Positions 25,204 to 34,609 are shown, counted from the first letter of the stretch. The stretch: DNA of 64,000 nt from Paenibacillus sp. XY044 (GCF_002257645.1 NZ_NQMO01000001.1:1350065-1414064); one strand, 5' to 3'. The notes: a model not told the origin generated them from the sequence alone. Numbers and translations: made by a program.

Positions 25204-26967
25204 ATGAAGAAAATCATGAACAGACCCGAGACGCTCGTCGCGGAGATGTGCAGCGGCCTGGTTTTGGCCCACCCCGAGCTTGAGTTTATCCGCAAATACA
25301 AAATCATCAAGAAGAAACGGATCGAGCCGGATAAAGTGACGCTGATCAGCGGCGGCGGCAGCGGCCACGAACCGGCCCATGCCGGATTCATTGGCAAAGG
25401 GATGCTGGATGTGGCTGTCTGCGGCGATGTGTTTGCTTCACCGTCCCAAATTCAGGTGTACCAGGCGATCCGCTCCTCTGCCAGCAAGAAGGGCACCCTG
25501 CTGATCATTAAAAACTATAGCGGCGACATCATGAACTTTCAAAATGCGGCCCATCTGGCCGCAGAGGACGGCATCCGGGTCGAGTACGTAAAGGTAGATG
25601 ACGATATCGCCGTCGAAGACAGCCTCTATACCGTCGGACGAAGAGGTGTCGCCGGGACGGTGCTCGTACATAAAATCGCAGGAGCCGCCGCGGAAGCGGG
25701 TCTGCCGCTGGAGGAGGTTAAGCATGCCGCCCAGAATGCGGTCGATAACGTCAAAAGCATCGGGTTTGCGCTCACGTCCTGCACGGTGCCGGCCAAAGGC
25801 AGCCCGACGTTTGAGATCGGCGGGCAGGAAATGGAATACGGCGTCGGTATTCATGGTGAGCCAGGCATCCGTCGGGAGAAGCTGATCACCGCTGACGAAC
25901 TGGCCTCCCGAATGGTTGCCGAGCTGCTGGAGAGCTTGCGAATCAGCGAAAGCGCTCCCGCGGAGGTGGCCGTTCTGGTGAACGGATTCGGCGGTACACC
26001 GCTGCAGGAATTATACCTGCTGAACCATGCCGTCATTCGTGAGCTCGCCTCGCGCAACGTTAGCGTATATAAAGTATTCGTTGGCAACTACATGACAAGC
26101 ATTGACATGGCCGGCGCGTCACTCTCGGTCATGAAGCTGAATCCCCAGCTGAAGCAGCTGCTCAGCGAGGAGTGCGAGACGCCGGCTCTGTCCGTTCGCG
26201 GACCATTCGAGCCGGTACAGTATGTACCTGATGAAGAGACCGACCGACAACCGGCATCTTTCGGCACGACGACTAATGATACGCATGGCGTCATACATCA
26301 AGGGAAGCTTACGCTGGATAACCTCGTCTATTTGGTTGATCAGATGGGCCGCGTCATTATCGAAAACGAGATTCCGTTCTGCGAGCTGGATGCTCATGCG
26401 GGCGACGGTGACTTCGGGATGAGCGTGGCGAAAGGGTTTAAGCAGCTCAAAACCGAATGGGCGGATCTGACTTCAGAGGTGCAAGACATCGGTGGATTCC
26501 TCGATGCCTGCTCTTTGATCATTATGGAGCACTGCGGTGGTGCCTCGGGTCCGATCTGGGGCTCGGCCTTCCGGGCGGCAGGCAAATTTGCGGGGAACCG
26601 GAGCGAGCTATCCGTAGGGGACATTGCAGCCATGATGAACGCCGTGGTCAAGGGAATTCAGGATACGGGAGAGCGTTCCTTTGGCAGAGGGGCCGTCGTG
26701 GGTGACAAAACGCTGATCGATGCGCTTGGTCCCTATGCCGAAGCTTGGGCGAAGGCGGCAGAGCAGGGGACCGACCTGATCAGCGCAGGCCTGTCCGCTG
26801 CTGAGGCAGCTGTTGAGGGTGCCAACCAAACGGAGAACATTGTGGCCAGAATGGGTCGCGCCGGAACGGTTGGTGACCGGAGCATCGGTTACCCGGATGC
26901 GGGAGCCTACGCGCTGGGCGTTATTTTTACGGAACTGGCGCATTCCCTGAAGTCAGCAGATCATTGA
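25204..26967 (+). CDS. ATP-dependent dihydroxyacetone kinase (DhaK-DhaL fusion)
   Basis: 587 residues. The DhaK half (about 1-330) has LISGGGSGHEPAHAGFIGKG and VAVCGDVFASPSQIQVYQAI, plus the substrate histidine in VGIHGEPGIRRE, which forms a hemiaminal with dihydroxyacetone. The DhaL half (about 365-580) has the ADP/Mg loop ELDAHAGDGDFGMSVAKGF and HCGGASGPIWGSAFRAAG. It phosphorylates dihydroxyacetone to DHAP with ATP, unlike the three-part PTS-linked Dha enzyme. No glycerol dehydrogenase or other Dha genes are adjacent. A TATAAT at 25114-25119 may belong to its promoter, and AAAGGATG precedes the ATG. Confidence 0.94.
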   Translation: MKKIMNRPETLVAEMCSGLVLAHPELEFIRKYKIIKKKRIEPDKVTLISGGGSGHEPAHAGFIGKGMLDVAVCGDVFASPSQIQVYQAIRSSASKKGTLLIIKNYSGDIMNFQNAAHLAAEDGIRVEYVKVDDDIAVEDSLYTVGRRGVAGTVLVHKIAGAAAEAGLPLEEVKHAAQNAVDNVKSIGFALTSCTVPAKGSPTFEIGGQEMEYGVGIHGEPGIRREKLITADELASRMVAELLESLRISESAPAEVAVLVNGFGGTPLQELYLLNHAVIRELASRNVSVYKVFVGNYMTSIDMAGASLSVMKLNPQLKQLLSEECETPALSVRGPFEPVQYVPDEETDRQPASFGTTTNDTHGVIHQGKLTLDNLVYLVDQMGRVIIENEIPFCELDAHAGDGDFGMSVAKGFKQLKTEWADLTSEVQDIGGFLDACSLIIMEHCGGASGPIWGSAFRAAGKFAGNRSELSVGDIAAMMNAVVKGIQDTGERSFGRGAVVGDKTLIDALGPYAEAWAKAAEQGTDLISAGLSAAEAAVEGANQTENIVARMGRAGTVGDRSIGYPDAGAYALGVIFTELAHSLKSADH

Positions 26968-27000
26968 AAAGCAAATCAGGCACAGAGGAGGCATTGAACT

Positions 27001-27723
27001 TTGAATAACCGACATCTCAATATACCTTCCGCACACGATTTAATGGAGTACCACGCGGAGGCTATGTTTACCCATGACCGCAGCGGGCGCCTGCATCTCG
27101 TCAATGAACCTTGGCCCGGATCAGGCCCGGCTCCGCGGTTCTTCTTGGGAAGGACGACGGAGGGAAAGAGCGTTTGGCGTTTCCGTCATGACGTTCCCGA
27201 CCAACTGATGAAGCAGCTGGAGAGCTGGTGTGCCAACGAGAGCGCGGCGGTTGATTTTCTGGCCGGGCCGAAGCATGATCAGGATTATTTGAAGCTGCTG
27301 CAAGCGAAGAAAGTGACGATGGGGCCCTGCTTTTATATTACGGAGGAAATGCAGCAGCCGACCGTGGATGTACAGCGAATCACGCCAGAAAATGTGGGGC
27401 AGCTTGCCCGCGGAGGATTCGAATGGCTCGTTGACGATTTCAGCTATGCGCAGCCCGGCGTCGCGGTGGTACAGGGAGGCAGAGCCGTCTCCGTGTGCCG
27501 CAGCGTCCGCATTGGTGCCAGAGCGCATGAAGCCGGGCTGGAAACGTTGGAAGAGTTTCGCGGCAGGGGATACGCCGCTGCCGCGACGGCGGGATGGGCT
27601 AAGGCCGTCCGGGAGCTCGGCTGTTTTCCGCTCTACAGCACCTCATCGGATAATCTATCGTCCCAGCGCGTCGCCGGGAAATTAGGCCTTTCTTTCTATG
27701 GCGTAAATTTTTCGATTTATTAG
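27001..27723 (+). CDS. GNAT family N-acetyltransferase
   Basis: 240 residues. The C-terminal half carries the acetyl-CoA motif A EFRGRGYAAAATAGWAKAVR, and the SSDNLSSQRVAGKLGLSFYG motif B is typical of the FR47-like GNAT branch. The N-terminal 110 residues are a second, degenerate GNAT-like fold. The acceptor is unknown. The TTG start has GAGGAGG nine bases upstream and lies 33 bp after the kinase gene, so the two may be co-transcribed. Confidence 0.85.
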   Translation: MNNRHLNIPSAHDLMEYHAEAMFTHDRSGRLHLVNEPWPGSGPAPRFFLGRTTEGKSVWRFRHDVPDQLMKQLESWCANESAAVDFLAGPKHDQDYLKLLQAKKVTMGPCFYITEEMQQPTVDVQRITPENVGQLARGGFEWLVDDFSYAQPGVAVVQGGRAVSVCRSVRIGARAHEAGLETLEEFRGRGYAAAATAGWAKAVRELGCFPLYSTSSDNLSSQRVAGKLGLSFYGVNFSIY

Positions 27724-27843
27724 AGACCGAGAAGCGGGATGGTTGGTTAAGGGGCGGATATGATGGCAAAAATCGTGAGGATGGACTGACATGAGAAGAG
27801 GTACAAGGACGTGCGCATCTTTTCTATTGTGTAAGCAGAAGAC

Positions 27844-27871
27844 AGAAGCCCATTGGGGCTTCTCTTTTTTT
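27844..27871 (+). terminator. Rho-independent terminator after the GNAT gene
   Basis: AGAAGCCC (27844-27851) and GGGCTTCT (27856-27863) close an ATTG loop and are followed by CTTTTTTT. The remaining bases up to hssR (27872-28018) hold the HssR box and promoter. Confidence 0.9.
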
Positions 27872-27949
27872 GGTGACGCTATTTTTTAGACGAAGACATG
27901 GCGGGGAACAATGGGAAATAATCCGGGAGGCACGGTTTTGTATTGATTT

Positions 27950-27982
27950 GTTCATATGCCGTTCATCTCCTTTTGATATATT
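27950..27982 (+). promoter_or_regulatory. HssR box and -10 of hssRS
   Basis: Direct repeats GTTCATATGCC (27950-27960) and GTTCATCTCC (27961-27970) have an 11-bp period. TATATT (27977-27982) begins 16 bp after the second unit. The half-site GTTCAT and the period match the published Staphylococcus HssR box. Confidence 0.82.
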
Positions 27983-28018
27983 GAAAGATACGAATGTGTA
28001 TAAAGTGGGGGAGCGCCG

Positions 28019-28696
28019 ATGAGACAACTGCTGATCGTGGATGACGACAGCCATATCCGGGAATTGCTGCGATTCGTCATGACGAAGGAGGGCTATCAAG
28101 TATACGAAGCCGATAACGGAATGGAAGCGGCCAAAATGATGGACAGACATGCCATCGACCTCGCCGTTGTGGATATCATGATGCCCTATATGGATGGGTA
28201 TGAGCTGTGCGAATTTATTCGGGAAAATTACGATATTCCCATCATCATGCTGACGGCAAAAGATCAACTTACCGATAAGGAAGAAGCCTACTCGCGGGGA
28301 ACAGATGATTACTTGACCAAGCCGTTTGAACCGGAGGAATTGGTATTTCGCATCAAGGCCCTTTTCCGCCGCTATCAGCGTACCTCAAGCGATATGATTC
28401 ATTTGAACCGGATCGTGATCGACCGGAACAACGTGGAGGTCACCGATGGTCAGAGCGTCTTATTGCTGCCGATGAAGGAATTTGAACTGCTGTCGCAGCT
28501 TGCCCAATATCCGGGGAGGCTGTTTTCACGGGACGAGCTGATACGGCTGGTATGGGGAGCGGATTACGAGGGGGATGACCGTACGGTAGATGTCCATATC
28601 AAGCGGCTTCGCCAACGGTTTGCGGACTATACAGACGATTTCTCCATCCAAACCGTAAGGGGAATCGGATACAAATTAGAGGTGCCCAAACGATGA
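28019..28696 (+). CDS. hssR: Heme response regulator HssR
   Basis: 225 residues, OmpR-type: receiver with D52 in LAVVDIMMPYMDGYELC and lysine in DYLTKPFEPEEL, and winged helix with VDVHIKRLRQRF and VRGIGYKLEVP. Length equals staphylococcal HssR. It activates the heme exporter genes when heme is in excess. Identification rests on the kinase and exporter downstream and on the matching DNA repeats in front of both transcription units. The stop overlaps the hssS start (ATGA). Confidence 0.88.
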   Translation: MRQLLIVDDDSHIRELLRFVMTKEGYQVYEADNGMEAAKMMDRHAIDLAVVDIMMPYMDGYELCEFIRENYDIPIIMLTAKDQLTDKEEAYSRGTDDYLTKPFEPEELVFRIKALFRRYQRTSSDMIHLNRIVIDRNNVEVTDGQSVLLLPMKEFELLSQLAQYPGRLFSRDELIRLVWGADYEGDDRTVDVHIKRLRQRFADYTDDFSIQTVRGIGYKLEVPKR

Positions 28697-30069
28697 AATC
28701 GCTGTACTCCCGCGTGTTTCTCATAACGCTAATTGTTATTATCGTCAGCAGCACACTCGGCTTTTTGGCTTCCAATATGTATTACCACGTCAAGCTCAAG
28801 CCGTTCAACGACGAGAAGCTGGTCGGAATCGCCAGTCAAATGAAGCGGTTTATGGAGAGTGAGCCTGCGGATGTCGATCCTTACCTGCAGAATGCGGCAG
28901 CGCTTGGATATCAGATTTATTTGACGGACGGGGAACAGGATGACCGCTACTATGGCCGCAGCTTTCGTAAAATGGACGTTGGCAAAGGTACCGTATCAGA
29001 GGTACTGCAGGGCAACATCTATCATGGTGTGGCCCATTTCCCGAACAAGCCTTTTATTTCCGGGTTCTTTGATAACCGGTTAAGCAATACGGTCGGTGTA
29101 CCCGTCAAGGCAGGCGGCCGTCAATTCGCTCTGTTTATGCATCCCGACGTGATTCTGCAATTCGGGGAGCTGCGGATTTTTTTCGCTTTGGTCGGGCTTT
29201 TAACGGTAGCCATCAGCGTTGTCCTGTTTTTGTTCAGCACACGCTATCTCGTCAAGCCGGTGACCCGGTTATCTGAAGCAACAAAGCGAATCGCGCAGGG
29301 GAATTACAATATCGTGCTGCCGACTAAAAGGCGGGATGAAATCGGCCGGCTAGCCGAGCATTTTATGGTTATGAGCCGGGAGCTGGAGCGGATGGATGAG
29401 GCCAGACAGCAGTTTGTGTCCAACGTTTCACACGAGATCCAGTCCCCGCTGACGTCGATTCAGGGGTTTGCCAAACTGCTTGGCGAGACCCATCTCTCTT
29501 TAGAGGAATCTGCGCACTATGCATCCATCATCGAACAGGAAAGCCGTCATTTATCCATGCTCAGCAAGCAGCTGCTCTTGCTTTCATCCCTGGAGCAGGG
29601 GCAGGCAGCCGTTAACCGGAAAACCTTTTCCTTGCGGGCTCAGGTTCGTCAGGCGGTTCAAATGCTGCAGTGGCGTATCGAGGAAAAAGAGCTTCTGCTG
29701 AAGCTGTCCATACCGGACACTCTAACGTTAACGGGTGATGATGTGCTGCTCATGCAGGTGTGGATGAACTTAATAGGCAACGCCGTAGAGCATATTCCCG
29801 CCGGGAGAACCATAACCGTTCATGCCGAGCAGGCGCAAGCCGTGATCAAGGTTGAAATTCGGGATACGGGCGATGGAATCGCTGCGGAGCATTTGCCCTT
29901 TTTATTCGACCGCTTCTATCGCGCAGACCGGGCGCATGAACGGGGCTCCGGGCGCACGGGACTTGGCTTGGCCATTGTCAAAAAGATCGTGCAGCTTCAT
30001 GAAGGCCACATTGAGGTTACCAGCTCACCAGCAGGAACCTGCTTCACCGTTACGCTGCCCGCGTTGTAA
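28693..30069 (+). CDS. hssS: Heme sensor histidine kinase HssS
   Basis: 458 residues against 457 in Staphylococcus aureus. TM1 is at 9-29. The extracytoplasmic sensor contains YHG and SGFFDNRLSNTVGVPV segments that match HssS, TM2 is at about 160-185, then HAMP, HisKA with H247 in NVSHEIQSPLTSIQG, and HATPase_c (RDTGDGIAAEHLPFLFDRFY, GLGLAIVKKIV). It senses heme at the membrane and phosphorylates HssR. Note Gln in place of the usual Lys/Arg in HEIQSP. Four-base overlap with hssR indicates coupled translation. Confidence 0.9.
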   Translation: MKSLYSRVFLITLIVIIVSSTLGFLASNMYYHVKLKPFNDEKLVGIASQMKRFMESEPADVDPYLQNAAALGYQIYLTDGEQDDRYYGRSFRKMDVGKGTVSEVLQGNIYHGVAHFPNKPFISGFFDNRLSNTVGVPVKAGGRQFALFMHPDVILQFGELRIFFALVGLLTVAISVVLFLFSTRYLVKPVTRLSEATKRIAQGNYNIVLPTKRRDEIGRLAEHFMVMSRELERMDEARQQFVSNVSHEIQSPLTSIQGFAKLLGETHLSLEESAHYASIIEQESRHLSMLSKQLLLLSSLEQGQAAVNRKTFSLRAQVRQAVQMLQWRIEEKELLLKLSIPDTLTLTGDDVLLMQVWMNLIGNAVEHIPAGRTITVHAEQAQAVIKVEIRDTGDGIAAEHLPFLFDRFYRADRAHERGSGRTGLGLAIVKKIVQLHEGHIEVTSSPAGTCFTVTLPAL

Positions 30070-30075
30070 TTTGCC

Positions 30076-30108
30076 ATTCATGCGCCGTTCATATTCGCTT
30101 CCTATACT
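30076..30108 (+). promoter_or_regulatory. HssR box and -10 of hrtBA
   Basis: ATTCATGCGCC (30076-30086) and GTTCATATTCG (30087-30097) repeat with an 11-bp period. TATACT (30103-30108) starts 16 bp after the second unit, exactly as in front of hssR. There is no good -35 hexamer, as expected of an activated promoter. Confidence 0.85.
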
Positions 30109-30135
30109 GGACTCATTCCAAAGGAGGGAAGCAGG

Positions 30136-31260
30136 ATGTATTTAGCTTTACGGGAAATCAGATTCGCCAAGGGCCGGTATACGTTGATTGCCGCCATCAT
30201 GCTGCTGATTTCGTTTCTTGTTCTGTTTGTCACGGGTTTGGCTCAGGGTTTGGCCTATGATAATGCAGCATCGATTCAAAATATACCCGCCAGCCATTTC
30301 GTGCTGGAGCAAGGATCCGATCATCGCTTTACCCGATCACAAATCGGTGGGGAGAAGCTCGAACAGATCCGGTCCGTCGTGGGCGAATCGAATGCGGAGC
30401 CGCTGGGGGTGCAAATGACGAACGTCGTCCTTTCCGGCGACATTCAAAAAATCGATGTTGCGCTGTTAGCCGTTAATCCCCAAGGATGGCTGGCGCCTGA
30501 TGTAACCATGGGGACACCGGATAAACAGGAAAAAGGCGGGATCGTCGTGGATGAGAAGCTGGCGGAGCACGGCGTTAAAATAGGATCCGTCCTGGTCGAT
30601 CAAGCTTCGGGAACCCGTTGGACCGTGACTGGCTTTGTTAAAAATGAGTCGTTCAGCCACGCTCCGGCCGTGTTCTTGAACAAGGAAGAGTGGATGGCAC
30701 TTCATTCGCCAACGTCTGTGCAATCAGGGTCCGGTGGTGCTGAAGAGAAGACCGTTTATAACGCGGTTGCGGTTAAAGCGACTGGGGGGCAAGTATCCGA
30801 GATTCAAAGCGCTGTTCCGAACGTTGAAATCATCAAGAAAGCGGAAGCCGTGTCGGCGATTCCCGGATACAAAGAGGAGCAGGGCTCGCTGTTGATGATG
30901 ATTGCGTTCCTGTTTGTCATCTCGGCGTTTGTGCTGGCCGTCTTCTTTTACGTCATCACGATTCAAAAAACGAGCCAATTCGGCATCCTGAAAGCGATTG
31001 GTACGCGCACCGCCTATTTGGCCGGAAGCGTGACACTTCAAGTGCTGCTCTTATCCGCATTCAGCCTGGCGGTCAGCCTATTTTTGGTCAAAGTGCTGGA
31101 AATGGCCCTTCCCGGTTCCATGCCGTTTCAATTAGGTGCGGACATGCTGGCCCTTACCTGCGGTGCGTTTATCGCGATGTCTTTGGCGGGCTCGCTGTTT
31201 TCCGTATGGAAGGTAGCCCGGATCGACGCATTGGACGCTATAGGGAGGGGTGCAGTATGA
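30136..31260 (+). CDS. hrtB: Heme exporter permease HrtB
   Basis: 374 residues with the MacB/FtsX-type four-span layout: TM1 at about 16-38 (LIAAIMLLISFLVLFVTGLA), a large extracytoplasmic domain, and three C-terminal spans. The N-terminal block GLAYDNAASIQNIPASHFVLEQ closely matches staphylococcal HrtB. With HrtA it removes toxic heme from the membrane. AAAGGAGGG lies 10 bases before the ATG. The stop overlaps hrtA by four bases. Confidence 0.9.
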   Translation: MYLALREIRFAKGRYTLIAAIMLLISFLVLFVTGLAQGLAYDNAASIQNIPASHFVLEQGSDHRFTRSQIGGEKLEQIRSVVGESNAEPLGVQMTNVVLSGDIQKIDVALLAVNPQGWLAPDVTMGTPDKQEKGGIVVDEKLAEHGVKIGSVLVDQASGTRWTVTGFVKNESFSHAPAVFLNKEEWMALHSPTSVQSGSGGAEEKTVYNAVAVKATGGQVSEIQSAVPNVEIIKKAEAVSAIPGYKEEQGSLLMMIAFLFVISAFVLAVFFYVITIQKTSQFGILKAIGTRTAYLAGSVTLQVLLLSAFSLAVSLFLVKVLEMALPGSMPFQLGADMLALTCGAFIAMSLAGSLFSVWKVARIDALDAIGRGAV

Positions 31261-31940
31261 CTAATCGGTTGGTAATGCAGAACATCTCGCGAGTTTTTGC
31301 AGACGGGGGATTTCAACGGACGATCCTGGATCGTCTTAACCTGGAGGTGGCGGAAGGGGAACTGGTTGCCGTCATGGGGCCGTCAGGTTCAGGTAAAAGT
31401 ACGTTTTTATCGATCGCAGGAGCACTGCTCGAGCCGACCGGGGGAGATGTCTTGATTGACGGCAAGTCAATGATCGGACAGGATAGTCAGGCCCTATCGG
31501 AGCTCCGCTTGAGGAAGATGGGGTTTATTTTTCAAAATGCCAATCTGATTCCGTATCTCAAAGTGAAGGAGCAGTTGATGCTCGTGGCTAAGCTAGCGGG
31601 GAGCAGCAAGGAGGTTTACGAATCGAGGGCGCATGAACTGCTTGAGAAGATGGGGCTGATACACCGAAAAAATGCCTATCCGGAAAAGCTTTCCGGCGGT
31701 GAACGGCAGCGGGTGGCGATTGCGAGGGCGCTTATGAATGATCCCGCCGTACTGTTCGCTGATGAGCCGACCGCAAGCCTGGACGCATCGCGCGGGCTGG
31801 AAGTTGTCGCCATGATCGCGAAGCAGGTCAAGGAGCAGCGGAAAAGTGCAGTGATGGTTACGCATGATGACAGAGTGCTGCCGCTTTGCGACCGGGTATT
31901 TTATTTGGATAAAGGAAAACTAACGGAGAAACGATCGTGA
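31257..31940 (+). CDS. hrtA: Heme exporter ATP-binding protein HrtA
   Basis: 227 residues, LolD/MacB-like ABC ATPase: Walker A GPSGSGKSTFLS, Q-loop FIFQNANLIPYL, signature LSGGERQRVAIARAL, Walker B VLFADEPTASLD and H-loop MVTHDDRVL are all intact. It powers HrtB. The ATG at 31257 is inside the hrtB stop (ATGA). A bidirectional terminator follows 80 bp on. Confidence 0.92.
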   Translation: MTNRLVMQNISRVFADGGFQRTILDRLNLEVAEGELVAVMGPSGSGKSTFLSIAGALLEPTGGDVLIDGKSMIGQDSQALSELRLRKMGFIFQNANLIPYLKVKEQLMLVAKLAGSSKEVYESRAHELLEKMGLIHRKNAYPEKLSGGERQRVAIARALMNDPAVLFADEPTASLDASRGLEVVAMIAKQVKEQRKSAVMVTHDDRVLPLCDRVFYLDKGKLTEKRS

Positions 31941-32017
31941 ACCTTGATGAATCCAGGTGAAATTTCGGCGTTGAAACCGGGATTCATCCCTGCTGCAGAG
32001 AGGTTCTAGCGAATAAA

Positions 32018-32062
32018 CGGCAATCCCCAACACGATTTGTGAGGAGATTGCCGTTCTTGTTT
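32018..32062 (+). terminator. Bidirectional terminator between hrtA and the sulfatase gene
   Basis: CGGCAATC (32018-32025) and GATTGCCG (32046-32053) form the stem, followed by TTCTTGTTTTT. It sits between convergent genes. Confidence 0.75.
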
Positions 32063-32087
32063 TTATGTGAACTTTATAAAAATATCG

Positions 32088-33569
32088 TTACACGTTATTT
32101 CTGTATCGCTCCAAGCCGATTCGAACGTACTGCTCATCAGGCGCATCGTGGGCGTTCATGAGTTCCAGCATGTATCCGATCAATTTTTGTTCGATGTCCT
32201 CATCCCGGAACGGATACTGCTGCTCAGGGTCATTCTCCATATCGAACAGCATCGTGCCGAATCGATGATAACGCTCTAAGGAATCCGACGGGATTTTCAT
32301 CTGGGATACACCTTTGGTAAACGCAAACGGAGGCGCCAGCTCGATGTTTTGCAGCTCCTCGACCGAAAAGCGTGTGCGCATATGCGTTGGCATGAGGGTG
32401 TAGTTATAGAGCGGTCCGTTCTCCGGACCTGCCGGCGCACGCATGTACACATAACGCCCGTCCGTACAGTTCACATGGCCTCCGTGCAAGCCGAATAGCG
32501 CGGCCTGGCGCACCGGCGCATCCAGTGCAATGGTGTCTCGAAGGGGGCGTCCGGTCATATCCCCTGGGATTTCAACATCAAAGAACTCCAGCAGGGTAGG
32601 CGCCAAATCGATCGTCTGCACCAGGCTTTGTCTGCGCTCCCCCTTGATCCCCGAGCGCGGATCCCAAATGTAGAGCGGCGTATGGGCCACCTCGTTGTAG
32701 AACGGCTGGATGCATTTTGCCCACCAATCATGTTCGCCCAGCAGAAATCCGTGGTCCGTGTTCACGATCAGCATCGTATCCTGCCACATGGCGTTGTCAT
32801 CCATCAAGTCGAGCACCTGGCCGAGGTAATGGTCGCACATCGAGAGCAGGGCGGCATACTCATACCGCAAATGTTCAACTTCATCCGGAGACTGCCGGAC
32901 CTCTTCATACGGCGGCCAGTCGAAATGCTTGCCTTCATAAGCATGAAGGTACAGCTTCCGAAACCGTTCCGGAGCCCGGAACGGTTCATGCGGGTCAAAG
33001 GTCTCGAGCTGCAGGAACCAGCGGTCCTGATCCGCATTGGCCTGGATAAATTCCAAACCGGCCTCAAAGGTTAACGCTTGCGGATAACGTTCTTCTTCTT
33101 TGGCAAACTCGCGGTTGATCCAGTCCTGACGGAACATGTCCGTGTGCGGACGGTCGACGGTTTGCGGCGGAATGACCGGGTCCTTCAGCCGGCCTTTCCA
33201 GGCGTCGCCTTCCTGGCCACGGATGAACTCGTAAGTCGAGTAGCGGCTGTGGTATGTCGCCCCGCCATCCTCCCAATAATGCTGATGATCCGTGACGAGA
33301 TGCGTATGTATGCCTTCCTTCTTCAGAATCTCCGGCATGGAATCATCGTAAGGCTCGAGCGGCCCCCAGCTCCGATGCAAGAAATTGTAACGTCCGGTAT
33401 GCAGCTCCCTGCGTGCCGGCACACATGGCATACTGCCGACAAAGCTGCGGTCAAAAACGGCCGTCCGCTCTTCCAATCGGCGAAAGTTGGGGAGATGCGT
33501 CCAATCGCAGCCATAGGAAGGAAGCATGCGCCGGTTCAACGTATCAAACATGACCATAATGGCTTTCAT
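32088..33569 (-). CDS. Sulfatase (type I, formylglycine-dependent)
   Basis: 493 residues of the alkaline-phosphatase-fold sulfatases. The metal aspartate is D9 in VMFDTLNRRM. The nucleophile motif is C49-V-P-A-R followed by RELHTGR, so cysteine 49 should be converted to formylglycine. INTDHGFLLGEHDWWAKC provides later metal and sulfate ligands. No signal peptide, so it acts in the cytosol, perhaps on sulfated oligosaccharides after uptake. The CxPAR motif lacks the commoner Ser/Cys at position 4. No maturase gene is in the window. The divergent AraC gene probably controls it. Confidence 0.9.
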   Translation of the reverse strand: MKAIMVMFDTLNRRMLPSYGCDWTHLPNFRRLEERTAVFDRSFVGSMPCVPARRELHTGRYNFLHRSWGPLEPYDDSMPEILKKEGIHTHLVTDHQHYWEDGGATYHSRYSTYEFIRGQEGDAWKGRLKDPVIPPQTVDRPHTDMFRQDWINREFAKEEERYPQALTFEAGLEFIQANADQDRWFLQLETFDPHEPFRAPERFRKLYLHAYEGKHFDWPPYEEVRQSPDEVEHLRYEYAALLSMCDHYLGQVLDLMDDNAMWQDTMLIVNTDHGFLLGEHDWWAKCIQPFYNEVAHTPLYIWDPRSGIKGERRQSLVQTIDLAPTLLEFFDVEIPGDMTGRPLRDTIALDAPVRQAALFGLHGGHVNCTDGRYVYMRAPAGPENGPLYNYTLMPTHMRTRFSVEELQNIELAPPFAFTKGVSQMKIPSDSLERYHRFGTMLFDMENDPEQQYPFRDEDIEQKLIGYMLELMNAHDAPDEQYVRIGLERYRNNV

Positions 33570-33718
33570 TCAGAATTCATCCCTTTCCAGAGCGAAATAA
33601 TCCTGCTTTGATCTATGTTAAAATAAATGAAAGCTTATCCAGTAGAAAAGAACGATGATTTTCTCGTAAAAAACGAACAAAATGACATCGTTATGCCGAA
33701 CTCGAGGTGGCTGTTGAA

Positions 33719-34609
33719 ATGTTCCCTGATCCTTTTGGAATCGTTCATGAACCCTACAAAGTGGTACTGCAGTTTGCTTTTGAATGGATCCGCAGCCCGG
33801 AATGGAACGCACCGGGGTACCGCAACCCCGGCGTTACGCTGTGGTACATCTTGGCCGGCCGCCGCAGGCTGCTCGCCGGGCCTTACGCCTATGACCTGCA
33901 GCCGGGTGAAGTGGTGCTGATTCCACCGAACACCACATTTATGACGGAAGGAGGGGAGGGGGAAGGAGAAGCGATCCATTATTTGTCCGCCAGTGTGTCC
34001 GTGTACATGCATGGGATCGAATGGTCTGAAATGTACGGGCTGCCCCCTCGTTTCCGGATTCATCACGCTCAGGACGGGCAAAGGTTAAAGGACGGCTGGT
34101 ACGACCTTGTCCGTGCGTGGCAGCCGCTGCATGATTTGGGGGAGGCCTCCGGCATAGGATCCGGTAAGCTGTCCATCTCCCAGGCATCAACCCAGCTGCA
34201 GGCACAGGCGGTCTGCCTGAACTGGTTCGCCGAACTGATTCGTGTTCTTGAACCGCATCTGATGAACCCGGAACCGGTCGTCGACGAGAGAGTACGCGAG
34301 GTTTGTGCTTTTATTCAAAGATCGTATGCCGCTCCCATCAGATTGGGAGATCTGGCGAAGGTGGCCAATACGAGCGCGGGGCATCTGCGGCTTCTATTCC
34401 GCACCCATTTAAAGGTATCCCCTTACCAATATTTGCTGCAGGTAAGAATCGGAAAAGCGCAGGGATTGCTGCTGGCCACGAACAGACCGCTTGCGGAAGT
34501 CGCCGCTGAAGTCGGGTTCGAAGAGTACAGCCACTTCCTGGCCACCTTCCGCAAAATCGTCGGCATGTCCCCTTCGCACTATCGGAAGAACAATCCGTTG
34601 TACCAATAA
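33719..34609 (+). CDS. AraC family transcriptional regulator
   Basis: 296 residues. An N-terminal cupin-like sugar-sensing domain (TLWYILAGRRRLLAGPYAYD, GEVVLIPPNTTFMTEG) is followed by a double helix-turn-helix at about 195-292 (RLGDLAKVANTSAGHLRLLF, VSPYQYLLQVRIGKAQGLLL, GMSPSHYRK). Start at ATG 33719 is preferred because GAGGTGG lies eight bases upstream; a GTG at 33707 is in frame. It is divergent from the sulfatase gene over 149 bp, so it most likely activates that gene when a carbohydrate binds. The ligand is unknown. Confidence 0.9.
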   Translation: MFPDPFGIVHEPYKVVLQFAFEWIRSPEWNAPGYRNPGVTLWYILAGRRRLLAGPYAYDLQPGEVVLIPPNTTFMTEGGEGEGEAIHYLSASVSVYMHGIEWSEMYGLPPRFRIHHAQDGQRLKDGWYDLVRAWQPLHDLGEASGIGSGKLSISQASTQLQAQAVCLNWFAELIRVLEPHLMNPEPVVDERVREVCAFIQRSYAAPIRLGDLAKVANTSAGHLRLLFRTHLKVSPYQYLLQVRIGKAQGLLLATNRPLAEVAAEVGFEEYSHFLATFRKIVGMSPSHYRKNNPLYQ

